A DNA stretch of 64,000 bases. Origin: JANLYC01 sp963815445 (lineage in GTDB: Bacteria; Actinomycetota; Actinomycetes; Propionibacteriales; Nocardioidaceae). The notes under the pieces are model-generated. The model had not been told where the DNA came from. It saw nothing but the letters and a program-made list of their open reading frames with translations, and did no database searches. Below, piece by piece: positions 41,571-49,964 of the stretch. The stretch covers positions 124,001-188,000 of the forward strand of contig CAWFGV010000006.1 in NCBI GenBank assembly GCA_963815445.1, written 5' to 3'. Within the stretch, counting starts at the first letter, position 1. Each line of letters starts with the position of its first letter. The position numbers were made by a program, and so were the translations under genes.

Positions 41571-42032
41571 GTGAAGAGACGGTCGGCGGCGGCAGCGCTG
41601 CCAGCGGGGGCAGCCAAGCGGGTCGGCCCCGGCCGGGACCGCCATGGTCGGGGAGCCCGAGGGCCGCTGGTGCTGCCAGGCCCGCTCAGCCCGTCCGGCC
41701 CGGATGCTCGTCCGAGCCGTCGCGAGGAGTTCGACGAGCTCGTGATCTCGCTGGTCGAACGGCTCGCGCGCCGCTGGGAGAGCGAGCTCGAAGACGTCGA
41801 GTTCGGCACCGAGGACGTGCCCCAGATCCCGGACGACTGGGTCGACGAGCCGGTTCCCTTCGGCTCCTACGTGCCGGCGCGATCGGGGCAGTCGGCGCGG
41901 ATCGTGGTCTTTCGTCGTCCGGTCGAGCTGCGTGCCGCCACCCGCGCCGAACGCACCGCACTGGTGAACGAGGTCCTGATCGAGCACATCGCCGAGCTGC
42001 TCGGGCGCGACCCGAGCGAGATCGACCCCTGA
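41571..42032 (+). CDS. Metallopeptidase-fold family protein (Rv3259-like)
   Basis: A 153-residue protein. After a basic, Gly/Ala-rich N-terminus, the conserved part FDELVISLVERLARRWESEL (about 54-73) and DVEFGTEDVPQIPDDW lead to TALVNEVLIEHIAELLGRDP near the end, where zincin family members carry HExxH. Here the equivalent reads IEHIAELLG and lacks the two metal histidines, as in related actinobacterial copies I recall. It therefore has the fold but probably no zinc peptidase activity. GTG at 41571 starts it, and it lies 22 bases before manB. Confidence 0.75.
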   Translation: MKRRSAAAALPAGAAKRVGPGRDRHGRGARGPLVLPGPLSPSGPDARPSRREEFDELVISLVERLARRWESELEDVEFGTEDVPQIPDDWVDEPVPFGSYVPARSGQSARIVVFRRPVELRAATRAERTALVNEVLIEHIAELLGRDPSEIDP

Positions 42033-42054
42033 CGCATTCTGCAAGGATGACCCC

Positions 42055-43419
42055 GTGGCTGACCTGGCGGCGATCTTCAAGGCGTACGACGTCCGAGGTC
42101 TTGTCCCCTCCCAGCTCGACGAAGCCACGGCCCACGCCATCGGCGCAGCGTTCGCCGCGGAGGTGGTGGCCGACGACCACGACCCCGCTGTCGTGATCGG
42201 CCACGACATGCGCGCCACCTCGCCCGGCCTGGCGGGCGCGTTCGCTGCCGGCGTCCAGGACACCGGCACCGACGTGGTCCACATCGGCCTCGCGTCCACC
42301 GACCAGCTCTACTTCGCGTCCGGCCGGCTGGGCCTCCCGGCAGCCATGGTCACCGCCTCGCACAACCCGGCGGCCTACAACGGCATCAAGCTCTGCCGCG
42401 CGGGTGCCGTCGCACTGTCCCGCGAGTCCGGTCTGGACGCGATCCGGCGCCGCATCGAGTCGGGAGGCCTTCCGTCGGCAGCCGAAAGCGAACGGGGGGC
42501 GGTCGAACGCCGCGACCTGCTCGCGTCGTACGCCACACATCTGCACGACCTCGTTCCCGTCAAGGGGCGGCGGCTGCGCGTTGCCGTCGACGCCGGCAAC
42601 GGCATGGCCGGCCACACGGTTCCAGCAGTTCTCGGGTCGCTCGATCTCGAGCTCGTCAAGCTCTACTTCGAGCTCGACGGCACGTTTCCCAACCACGAGG
42701 CGAACCCACTCGACCCGGCCACCCTCGTCGACCTGCAACGCGCCGTCGTCGAACACGAGGCCGATCTCGGCCTGGCCTTCGACGGTGATGCCGACCGCTG
42801 CTTCGCCGTCGACGAGCGCGGCGAGCGCGTCTCCCCGTCCGCGCTGACGGCGCTGATCGCGATGCGCGAGCTGGCCGCCGCACCGGGCTCTCACATCATC
42901 CACAACCTCATCACGAGCCGCGCCGTGCCCGAGATCATCGCGGCGCACGGTGGCGTGCCCGTCCGGACCCGGGTTGGGCACTCGCTGATCAAGGCCACGA
43001 TGGCTGAGACCGCTGCCGTGTTCGGAGGCGAGCACTCCGGCCATTTCTACTTCCGGAGCTTCTGGTACGCCGACTCCGGGATGCTGGCGGCCCTTCACCT
43101 GCTGGCTGCCGTGGCGGCCGGCGAGGCGACCGTCTCCGAGCTGGTCGGGGATCTCGACCCGTACGCGTCGTCGGGCGAGATCAACGTCGCTGCGGACGAT
43201 CAGGCCGCCGTGCTCGACCGGGTGGCGGCGTGCTTTGGCGACGACGGTGCCCGGCTCGACCGGCTGGACGGGCTGACGGTGACCACCGACGCATGGTGGT
43301 TCAACGTGCGCCCCTCGAACACCGAGCCTGTGCTGCGGTTGAATGTCGAGGGCAGCACGCCTGCTGAGATGGCGACCGTCCGCGACTCGGTGCTGGCCGT
43401 GATGCAGGCGCCGACATGA
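42055..43419 (+). CDS. manB: Phosphomannomutase/phosphoglucomutase
   Basis: A 454-residue alpha-D-phosphohexomutase. The phospho-Ser loop TASHNP, the metal loop DGDADR, the sugar loop GEHSGH and the phosphate loop RPSNTEP are all present in order. It converts mannose-6-phosphate to mannose-1-phosphate, the substrate for the manC product. The neighbour order (DUF3499, metallopeptidase, manB, SIS protein) matches Rv3258c-Rv3256c. The GTG start at 42055 follows the upstream stop by 22 bases, so the genes are probably in one transcript. Confidence 0.95.
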   Translation: MADLAAIFKAYDVRGLVPSQLDEATAHAIGAAFAAEVVADDHDPAVVIGHDMRATSPGLAGAFAAGVQDTGTDVVHIGLASTDQLYFASGRLGLPAAMVTASHNPAAYNGIKLCRAGAVALSRESGLDAIRRRIESGGLPSAAESERGAVERRDLLASYATHLHDLVPVKGRRLRVAVDAGNGMAGHTVPAVLGSLDLELVKLYFELDGTFPNHEANPLDPATLVDLQRAVVEHEADLGLAFDGDADRCFAVDERGERVSPSALTALIAMRELAAAPGSHIIHNLITSRAVPEIIAAHGGVPVRTRVGHSLIKATMAETAAVFGGEHSGHFYFRSFWYADSGMLAALHLLAAVAAGEATVSELVGDLDPYASSGEINVAADDQAAVLDRVAACFGDDGARLDRLDGLTVTTDAWWFNVRPSNTEPVLRLNVEGSTPAEMATVRDSVLAVMQAPT

Positions 43420-43456
43420 CATCAGCAACCCGACCCAACCGCCTGAGGAGAAACGC

Positions 43457-43672
43457 GTGAAGCTGGACCCCGTCCTGCTCGACATCCTGGTCTGCCCGGA
43501 CTGCAAAGGAACGCTGCGCGTCGATGACGCCCACGAGGAGCTGATCTGCACCGGCTGCGGCCTGATCTACCCGGTCCGCGACGACATTCCGGTCATGCTG
43601 ATCGAGGAGGCGCGGCGTAGCGACGACGCACCCGCGCCTGCGGACACGCCCGACAGCGGTGAAGTCGGCTGA
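43457..43672 (+). CDS. Trm112-family zinc protein
   Basis: A 71-residue protein with C13-P-D-C16 and C31-T-G-C34 forming a zinc ribbon, followed by LIYPVRDDIPVMLIEEA, the Trm112/YcaR signature. In eukaryotes Trm112 activates methyltransferases; the bacterial partners are unclear. GAGGAG lies upstream of the GTG. It sits between manB and the SIS protein gene with short gaps. Confidence 0.88.
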   Translation: MKLDPVLLDILVCPDCKGTLRVDDAHEELICTGCGLIYPVRDDIPVMLIEEARRSDDAPAPADTPDSGEVG

Positions 43673-43676
43673 GCGC

Positions 43677-44705
43677 ATGACGGAAGTGTTCGACGACGCT
43701 CGCCTCGACGACGAGGAGGCGCTCGCGGCTGCCGACCAGCGGCTGCGCTGGCTGGCCGGGTCGGGCGCCCGGGTCCGGGTGGAAGCGGGCGGCGCCGCCG
43801 CCTCCATCGCCGCACTCGATCACGACGGGCCGCCGCGGGCGATCGTCGCCGCCGGCGCGGACGCCCGGTTGCTCCGGGCTGTGCTCGAGCCCTGGTGCCC
43901 GGTTCCGTTCGTCGCCTGGCCCGGTGCTGGTCTCCCCGGTTGGGCGGGGGCGCTCGACCTGGTGATCGTGCTGGCACCGGAGGGCGGCGATGCCGAGACG
44001 GCCTCTGCCGTGCGTGAGGCGGTGCGGCGCGGATGTTCGCTGATCACGGCCTGCCCGCCCCACTCCGTGCTGGCCGAACACGCCGAGGGTCGGCACAGTC
44101 GCATCCTGCCCACCCAGACCGAGGACACCCTCGCCGTCGCCGTGGCGATGCTGCAGGCCCTGCATGCGATCGGTGTGGGTCCCGAGCTCGATGCTGATGA
44201 CGTGGCCCGCGCGCTCGACCAGGTCGCCATCGAGTGCTCGCCCCACCATGACATCGCCAACAACCCGGCCAAGGACATCGCGCTGGCGCTCGCCGAGTCC
44301 GCTCCGCTCGTGTGGGGCGGATCCGTGCTGGCCGCCAGAGCCGCGCGGCGGGTGGCCGAGGCCTTCCGTCGTACGACCGGGCGGCCCGCGCTCGCCGCCG
44401 ACGCGGGTCACCTGCTTCCGGTGCTCGAGGCAACGCGTTCCCGCGACCTGTTCGCCGACCCGTTCGACGACCAGACCACCCCCAGCACCAGCAGCCGGCC
44501 CGGCCTGTTGGTGCTCGACGACGGCACCCAGGAGGCGTCTGTGCGCGAACATCGTGGCCGGTTGGTGGCTGCGGCCAACGCGCACGACATCAGGAGCCAG
44601 ACCATCGCCGCCACCGAAGGTCCCGAGACAGCGCGGTACGCCGCCCTCCTCACGACGGGCATGTACGCCGCGACCTACCTCGGTATCGGCCTCGGTCGTG
44701 GTTGA
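43677..44705 (+). CDS. SIS-domain sugar isomerase-like protein (Rv3256c-like)
   Basis: A 342-residue protein with two SIS-like sugar-phosphate-binding folds. LVIVLAPEGGDAETASAVREA (about 98-118, in parts) and the ECSPHHDIANNPAKDIALAL stretch resemble phosphoglucose/phosphomannose isomerase domains. Its position next to manB fits a role in making mannose-6-phosphate, but catalysis is not proven for this group. The start is either ATG at 43677 (chosen, just after the Trm112 stop) or GTG at 43659, overlapping it. Confidence 0.78.
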   Translation: MTEVFDDARLDDEEALAAADQRLRWLAGSGARVRVEAGGAAASIAALDHDGPPRAIVAAGADARLLRAVLEPWCPVPFVAWPGAGLPGWAGALDLVIVLAPEGGDAETASAVREAVRRGCSLITACPPHSVLAEHAEGRHSRILPTQTEDTLAVAVAMLQALHAIGVGPELDADDVARALDQVAIECSPHHDIANNPAKDIALALAESAPLVWGGSVLAARAARRVAEAFRRTTGRPALAADAGHLLPVLEATRSRDLFADPFDDQTTPSTSSRPGLLVLDDGTQEASVREHRGRLVAAANAHDIRSQTIAATEGPETARYAALLTTGMYAATYLGIGLGRG

Positions 44706-44756
44706 GCGTCGTACCGGCGCTGCGGTGCGCCGACGCCCCTGCTCTCGGGTCGGCGC

Positions 44757-45728
44757 ATGAGCACCGAAGGCTCACCCAGGGCGATCATCGCGGCTCTGCT
44801 TGCGAATCTGGGGATTGCCGTCACGAAGCTGGTCGCCTGGGCGTTGACCGGCGCGTCATCGATGCTGGCGGAGTCGATCCACTCGATCGCGGACTCGGGC
44901 AACCAGGCGCTGCTTCTGCTCGGGTCGAAGCGCGCCCGACGGGCGCCGACCGAGAACCACCCGTTCGGGTTCGGCCGCGAACGCTACGTGTACGCGTTCA
45001 TCGTCTCGATCGTGCTGTTCACCGTCGGTGGCCTGTTCGCCCTCTACGAGGCCTACCACAAGTACCACGAGGTCCACGACGGCAAGGAGAGCGAGCTGCT
45101 CACCAGCCGCTTCTGGTGGGTGGCGATCGTCGTGCTGTGTGCAGCGATCGTGATGGAGGGACTGTCGCTCCGCACCGCCATCATCGAGTCCAACCGGATC
45201 CGGGGACGCCAGAGCTGGTTCTCGTTCATCCGGACGGCCAAGGCGCCAGAGCTCCCGGTCGTACTGCTCGAGGACCTCGCCGCACTGCTCGGACTGGTGT
45301 TCGCGTTGTTCGGCGTGGGGCTGACCTTGCTCACCGACAACGGCTACTGGGACGTGATCGGTACGGCCGCGATCGGGGTGCTCCTGGTGTCGGTGGCCGT
45401 CATCCTCGCGATCGAGACCAAGAGCCTGCTGCTCGGCGAGGCCGTCGAGGCGGCCGATCTCGACCTCATCACGCGCAGTGTGCTGGACTCGCCTGCGGTC
45501 CTCGAGGTGCTGAGCCTGCGCACGATGCACATCGGCCCGGAGCACGTCCTCGTCGCCTGCAAGATCTCGGTGACGCCCACCGACAGTGCGCAGGTGATCA
45601 GCGATGCGATCAACGATGCGGAGATCCGGATCCGCGAGACGGTCCCCGAAGCCACCTACATCTTCATCGAGCCCGACATCAAACGATGGACGAACCTGGC
45701 GGCGGGGCCGCCGGGTCCGGCCCGATGA
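44757..45728 (+). CDS. Cation diffusion facilitator family transporter
   Basis: A 323-residue membrane protein with about six spans and a cytosolic C-terminal dimerisation domain. The metal site of span 2 is H42-x3-D46 (ESIHSIADSGNQ), and span 5 has LLEDLAALLG with E172/D173 as the second half. The H-x3-D plus E/D pattern is unlike classic Zn-type HxxxD pairs, so the metal could be Mn, Fe or Zn. It exports divalent cations in exchange for protons. It is placed between the SIS and sahH genes. Confidence 0.88.
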   Translation: MSTEGSPRAIIAALLANLGIAVTKLVAWALTGASSMLAESIHSIADSGNQALLLLGSKRARRAPTENHPFGFGRERYVYAFIVSIVLFTVGGLFALYEAYHKYHEVHDGKESELLTSRFWWVAIVVLCAAIVMEGLSLRTAIIESNRIRGRQSWFSFIRTAKAPELPVVLLEDLAALLGLVFALFGVGLTLLTDNGYWDVIGTAAIGVLLVSVAVILAIETKSLLLGEAVEAADLDLITRSVLDSPAVLEVLSLRTMHIGPEHVLVACKISVTPTDSAQVISDAINDAEIRIRETVPEATYIFIEPDIKRWTNLAAGPPGPAR

Positions 45729-45738
45729 GCCGCTCAAT

Positions 45739-45782
45739 GAGCCGCCCGGGCGCCCACCGTCCGTCGGCGGGGCGGCCGGCTC
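45739..45782 (+). terminator. GC-rich inverted repeat upstream of sahH
   Basis: GAGCCG (45739-45744) and CGGCTC (45777-45782) enclose a GC-rich region with a second possible GCCGCCC/GGGCGGC pairing. It follows the transporter stop by 11 bases. It may be a terminator; the fold is not unique. Confidence 0.3.
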
Positions 45783-45843
45783 AACCGTGCGCGTCACCCT
45801 CCTGGATTCGGAGCATCGCCGTGCGCCCCTTATCCTTCTTGGC

Positions 45844-47289
45844 ATGGACTTCAAGGTTGCTGACCTGACGCTGGCCGACTTCGGCCGCACCGAGATCACG
45901 CTCGCCGAGCACGAGATGCCTGGCCTCATGGCGATGCGGGAGCGCTTCGGTACGACCAAGCCCCTCACCGGCGCCCGCATCGCCGGCTCCTTGCACATGA
46001 CGGTGCAGACCGCCGTGCTGATCGAGACGCTGATCGCGCTGGGTGCCGAGGTGCGCTGGGCGAGCTGCAACATCTTCTCCACCCAGGACCACGCGGCCGC
46101 TGCAGTCGTGGTCGGACCCGACGGTACGCCGGACGACCCCCAAGGTGTTCCGGTCTTTGCGTGGAAGGGCGAGAGCCTGGCGGAGTACTGGTGGTGCACA
46201 GAGCAGATCCTGACCTGGCCCGGCGGCGGCGATGGCATCGGCGCCGGTCCCAACATGATCCTCGACGACGGTGGCGACGCCACCCTGCTCGTGCACCTGG
46301 GGGTGGAGTACGAGAAGGAAGGGGCCGTTCCCGGGCCGGACTCCACCGACAACGCTGAGCTTCGCGAGATCCTCAAGGTCCTCACGCGCACGCTCGCCGA
46401 GACGCCGACCAAGTGGACCTCGGTCGCCAACGGCATCAAGGGCGTCACCGAAGAGACCACCACCGGCGTCCACCGCCTCTACGAGCGCCAGCGCGACGGC
46501 GCGCTGCTCTTCCCGGCGATCAACGTCAACGACTCCGTGACCAAGTCGAAGTTCGACAACAAGTACGGCTGCCGGCACTCGCTGATCGACGGCATCAACC
46601 GCGCCACCGATGTGCTCATCGGCGGCAAGGTGGTCGTGGTCTGCGGCTACGGTGACGTGGGCAAGGGCTGCGCCGAGTCCCTGCGCGGTCAAGGCGCCCG
46701 GGTCATCGTCACCGAGGTCGACCCCATCTGCGCCCTGCAGGCGGCCATGGACGGTTACCAGGTCGCCACGCTGGACGAGGTCATCGAGACCGCCGACATC
46801 GTGGTCACCGCGACCGGCTGCTACAAGGTCGTGACGGTCGACCAGATGACACGTCTCAAGCACCAGGCGATCCTCGCCAACATCGGCCACTTCGACAACG
46901 AGATCGACATGGCCGGGTTGGAGTCCTACCCGGGCGTCGTACGCAAGACCGTCAAGCCTCAGGTCGACCTGTGGAGCTTCCCGGACGGCAACACGATCAT
47001 CGTGCTCAGCGAGGGTCGCCTGATGAACCTGGGCAACGCCACGGGCCACCCGTCCTTCGTCATGTCGAACTCCTTCACCAACCAGGTGCTGGCGCAGATC
47101 GAGCTCTTCACCAAGACCGACGAGTACCCGACCGACGTGTACGTCCTGCCCAAGCATCTCGACGAAGAGGTCGCCCGGCTCCACCTGTCGGCGCTGGGAG
47201 TCTCACTCACGGCCCTCACCCCCGAGCAGGCGAAGTACCTCGGCGTCCCCGTCGGTGGCCCCTTCAAGTCGGATCACTATCGCTACTGA
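45844..47289 (+). CDS. ahcY: Adenosylhomocysteinase (S-adenosylhomocysteine hydrolase)
   Basis: A 481-residue NAD-dependent enzyme that splits S-adenosylhomocysteine into adenosine and homocysteine. The NAD loop VVCGYGDVGKGCA is near 256-268. HMTVQTAVLIETL, SCNIFSTQDHAAAA and the C-terminal KSDHYRY (Lys and Tyr contact NAD of the other subunit) are all present. It has the approx. 40-residue insertion seen in mycobacterial and eukaryotic forms. ATG at 45844 (MDFKVADL) is the start; the frame from 45604 is a shadow. M. tuberculosis has tmk between sahH and mtrA; here mtrA follows directly. Confidence 0.96.
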   Translation: MDFKVADLTLADFGRTEITLAEHEMPGLMAMRERFGTTKPLTGARIAGSLHMTVQTAVLIETLIALGAEVRWASCNIFSTQDHAAAAVVVGPDGTPDDPQGVPVFAWKGESLAEYWWCTEQILTWPGGGDGIGAGPNMILDDGGDATLLVHLGVEYEKEGAVPGPDSTDNAELREILKVLTRTLAETPTKWTSVANGIKGVTEETTTGVHRLYERQRDGALLFPAINVNDSVTKSKFDNKYGCRHSLIDGINRATDVLIGGKVVVVCGYGDVGKGCAESLRGQGARVIVTEVDPICALQAAMDGYQVATLDEVIETADIVVTATGCYKVVTVDQMTRLKHQAILANIGHFDNEIDMAGLESYPGVVRKTVKPQVDLWSFPDGNTIIVLSEGRLMNLGNATGHPSFVMSNSFTNQVLAQIELFTKTDEYPTDVYVLPKHLDEEVARLHLSALGVSLTALTPEQAKYLGVPVGGPFKSDHYRY

Positions 47290-47382
47290 CGTTCCCGTGA
47301 CATCGTTCTGACGCCGCACGATTGTCCTCGAGTGCACGTCATCGCTGCGCTACATCCGCACTGCGGCGACGTACCCTTTCCG

Positions 47383-47388
47383 TAGGGT
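47383..47388 (+). promoter_or_regulatory. Candidate -10 element of mtrA
   Basis: TAGGGT lies 69 bases before the mtrA GTG. With the upstream ACCCT it also forms the inverted pair ACCCT-ttccgt-AGGGT. No clear -35 is visible. Confidence 0.35.
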
Positions 47389-47456
47389 GTGGTGACGCGT
47401 TCACGGCGACCCCGCCGTGCGGACAACCAGCGAGGCCCTGAAGGCGAGGTAGCAGC

Positions 47457-48188
47457 GTGAACGCAGGTCCAGCCGCCGCGGTCGAGTCCGTTCGGCACCA
47501 CCGCGGCAAGATCCTCGTGGTCGACGATGACTCGTCGCTGGCCGAGATGCTCACGATCGTGCTGCGAAACGAGGGTTTCGAGCCTCGCGTGTGCTCCTCG
47601 GGAGACCGCGCGATGGCGGTCGTCCGCGAGTTCAAGCCCGACGTCGTGTTGCTCGACCTGATGCTGCCGGGCAAGGACGGCGTCGACGTGTGTCGCGAGA
47701 TCCGGCACGAGTCCGGGGTCCCCATCATCATGCTCACGGCCAAGACCGACACGGTCGACATCGTCGTCGGTCTCGAGTCGGGAGCTGACGACTACGTCGT
47801 CAAGCCGTTCAAGCCCAAGGAGCTCGTCGCCCGGCTGCGGGCAAGGCTGCGCAAGTTCGAGGAGACCGCCCCCGAGGCGCTCGAGATCGGTGATCTGGTG
47901 ATCGACGTAGCCGGCCACACGGTCAAGCGCGACACCGATCCACTGTCGTTGACACCGCTGGAGTTCGACCTGCTGGTCTGTCTGGCGCGCAAGCCGTGGC
48001 AGGTCTTCACGCGCGAGGTGCTGTTGGAGCAGGTCTGGGGCTACCGCCATGCGGCCGACACCCGGCTGGTCAACGTGCACGTCCAGCGGTTGCGGTCCAA
48101 GGTCGAGATCGACCCCGAGAACCCGCAGATCGTGATGACGGTGCGGGGCGTTGGATACAAGGCCGGCGACCCTGTCGGCACCCGTTAG
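47457..48188 (+). CDS. mtrA: Response regulator MtrA (OmpR family)
   Basis: A 243-residue OmpR/PhoB-type regulator. The acidic pocket is D23-D25, the phospho-acceptor D67 (VVLLDLMLPGKDG), and the Lys in VVKPFKPKEL is conserved. The winged-helix domain (LTPLEFDLLVCLARKP, ADTRLVNVHVQRLRSK) is a near-copy of mycobacterial MtrA. MtrA coordinates cell-wall metabolism, division and osmotic response. The order mtrA-mtrB-lpqB is diagnostic for Actinobacteria. The GTG start at 47457 has GCGAGG upstream. Confidence 0.96.
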   Translation: MNAGPAAAVESVRHHRGKILVVDDDSSLAEMLTIVLRNEGFEPRVCSSGDRAMAVVREFKPDVVLLDLMLPGKDGVDVCREIRHESGVPIIMLTAKTDTVDIVVGLESGADDYVVKPFKPKELVARLRARLRKFEETAPEALEIGDLVIDVAGHTVKRDTDPLSLTPLEFDLLVCLARKPWQVFTREVLLEQVWGYRHAADTRLVNVHVQRLRSKVEIDPENPQIVMTVRGVGYKAGDPVGTR

Positions 48189-48224
48189 CCGGCCGGTCCG
48201 GCAGGGAACCGAGGGAGCCAGCCC

Positions 48225-49964
48225 GTGTCCGGCCGACCCGGAGCAGTCGTGAGTCCGTTCGCCCGGCTCGCTCCCGGCCTGCGGTCCGCCGCCTACGTGG
48301 CGGTCACACCGGTCCGGCAGATCGCCGTCATGTGGCGGCGCTCCATCCAGGCTCGGGTCGTGATCGGGACCGTCGTCCTGTCCACGATCCTCACCCTGCT
48401 GGCCGGCTGGATCCTGCTCCGACAGGTGACGACTGGCCTGCTCGAGAGCAAGGAGCTGACCTCGATCGCCCAGGCACGGTCCGGTGCGGTCACGGCTCAG
48501 GCCAAGCTGGACGGCGCCGAGATCACCGACCAGTTCGACATCGGCCCGCTGCTGAAAGGGCTCGTCGAGACACTGGCTCCACGCGATGCCGCCCGCGAGG
48601 ACTACTCGGTCGTGATCGTGGGGCCGTTGGCACCGGCCGAGTCCGACGCAGCGGCGACCGGTGGCAGCCGATCGTCCGGCGACATCGTCCCGGAGAAGTC
48701 CATTCCGGCCTCGCTCATGCAGAAGGTCACGGGTGAGCCGGGGACCTGGTGGGTGTTCACCCGGGTGGTGTTCGGCGATGCGGCGCTCGACCCGGTGCCC
48801 GGGATCGCCGTGGGCAGCCAGATCAGCGTGACCGGCACGGGTCAGCGGTACGGGCTGTTCTACGTGTACCCCCTCAGCGAGCAGCAGCAGTCGCTCTTCG
48901 TCGTGCGCGGGGCTCTCATCACGACCGGTGCGCTGCTCGTCGTCCTCTTGGGCGTCGTGGCCTGGCTCGTCACACGGCAGGTGGTCACGCCCGTGCGGCT
49001 GGCACGGCGCATCGCCGAGCGGCTGGCGGCCGGTCGGCTGGAGGAGCGCATGCATGTCCGCGGTGAGGACGACATCGCCCGGCTCGGCATCTCGTTCAAC
49101 CAGATGGCGGGCAGCCTGCAGCGCCAGATCCGGCAGCTCGAGGAGCTCTCTCGCGTGCAGCAACGGTTCGTGTCCGACGTCAGTCATGAGCTACGCACAC
49201 CGCTGACCACGGTGCGGATGGCCGCCGACGTCCTCCACGACTCCAGGCTCGACTTCGACCCCGCGACCGCCCGGTCGGCAGAGCTGCTCCAGGCCGAGCT
49301 CGACCGTTTCGAGGGCCTGCTGACCGACCTGCTGGAGATCAGCAGGTTCGACGCCGGCGCGGCGGTGCTGGACCTGTCCCGCGTCGATCTGGGCGCGGTG
49401 GCCCGACGGGTCGTTGACGACAACCGCGCCCTGGCCGAGCTGCGGGGGTCGGTCATCGCCGTGCTCACGCCCCCGAGCACGCCTCCGCAGGGGACGTCGT
49501 CGAGTACGGCCGAGGTCGACATCCGCCGGATCGAACGCATCATCCGCAACCTGGTCGTCAACGCGATCGAGTACGGCGCCGGCGGTGACATCGAGGTGCG
49601 GGTCGCGGGCTCGGTCGACGCCGTCGCCCTCAGCGTGCGCGACAACGGGATCGGGCTGAAGCCGGGGGAGGAGATCCTCGTGTTCAACCGCTTCTGGCGG
49701 GCCGACCCGGCCCGGGCGCGCACGCGCGGTGGCACCGGCCTCGGCCTGTCGATCGCGGCGGAGGACGCCGCCCTGCACGCAGGAACCTTGGATGCCTGGG
49801 GTGAACCGGGCCAAGGGTCGGTCTTCCGGCTGACGCTGCCCAAGCGGGCGGGCGACCGCCCCGGCCGCTCCCCGCTGCCGCTGGTTCCGGCGGAGCGCTC
49901 GCCGATGCCGGTGGGCGCTCCCTACGCCCGCTACCCGCACGATCACCGGCGGGGTGACGTGTGA
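48225..49964 (+). CDS. mtrB: Sensor histidine kinase MtrB
   Basis: A 579-residue membrane kinase with two spans (about 44-66 and 228-250), an extracellular sensor loop between them, a HAMP domain, HisKA with H321 (VSDVSHELRTPLT) and a GHKL ATPase domain (NLVVNAIEY, DNGIGL, GGTGLGLSIA). It is the partner of MtrA. The stop overlaps the lpqB start by four bases. In mycobacteria LpqB binds MtrB from outside and tunes its activity. Confidence 0.95.
   Translation: MSGRPGAVVSPFARLAPGLRSAAYVAVTPVRQIAVMWRRSIQARVVIGTVVLSTILTLLAGWILLRQVTTGLLESKELTSIAQARSGAVTAQAKLDGAEITDQFDIGPLLKGLVETLAPRDAAREDYSVVIVGPLAPAESDAAATGGSRSSGDIVPEKSIPASLMQKVTGEPGTWWVFTRVVFGDAALDPVPGIAVGSQISVTGTGQRYGLFYVYPLSEQQQSLFVVRGALITTGALLVVLLGVVAWLVTRQVVTPVRLARRIAERLAAGRLEERMHVRGEDDIARLGISFNQMAGSLQRQIRQLEELSRVQQRFVSDVSHELRTPLTTVRMAADVLHDSRLDFDPATARSAELLQAELDRFEGLLTDLLEISRFDAGAAVLDLSRVDLGAVARRVVDDNRALAELRGSVIAVLTPPSTPPQGTSSSTAEVDIRRIERIIRNLVVNAIEYGAGGDIEVRVAGSVDAVALSVRDNGIGLKPGEEILVFNRFWRADPARARTRGGTGLGLSIAAEDAALHAGTLDAWGEPGQGSVFRLTLPKRAGDRPGRSPLPLVPAERSPMPVGAPYARYPHDHRRGDV

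Noticed and set aside
45726..45843. Possible SAH riboswitch upstream of sahH
   Set aside because: The leader lacks the conserved core of SAH riboswitches as I know it; only generic GC-rich pairing is visible.
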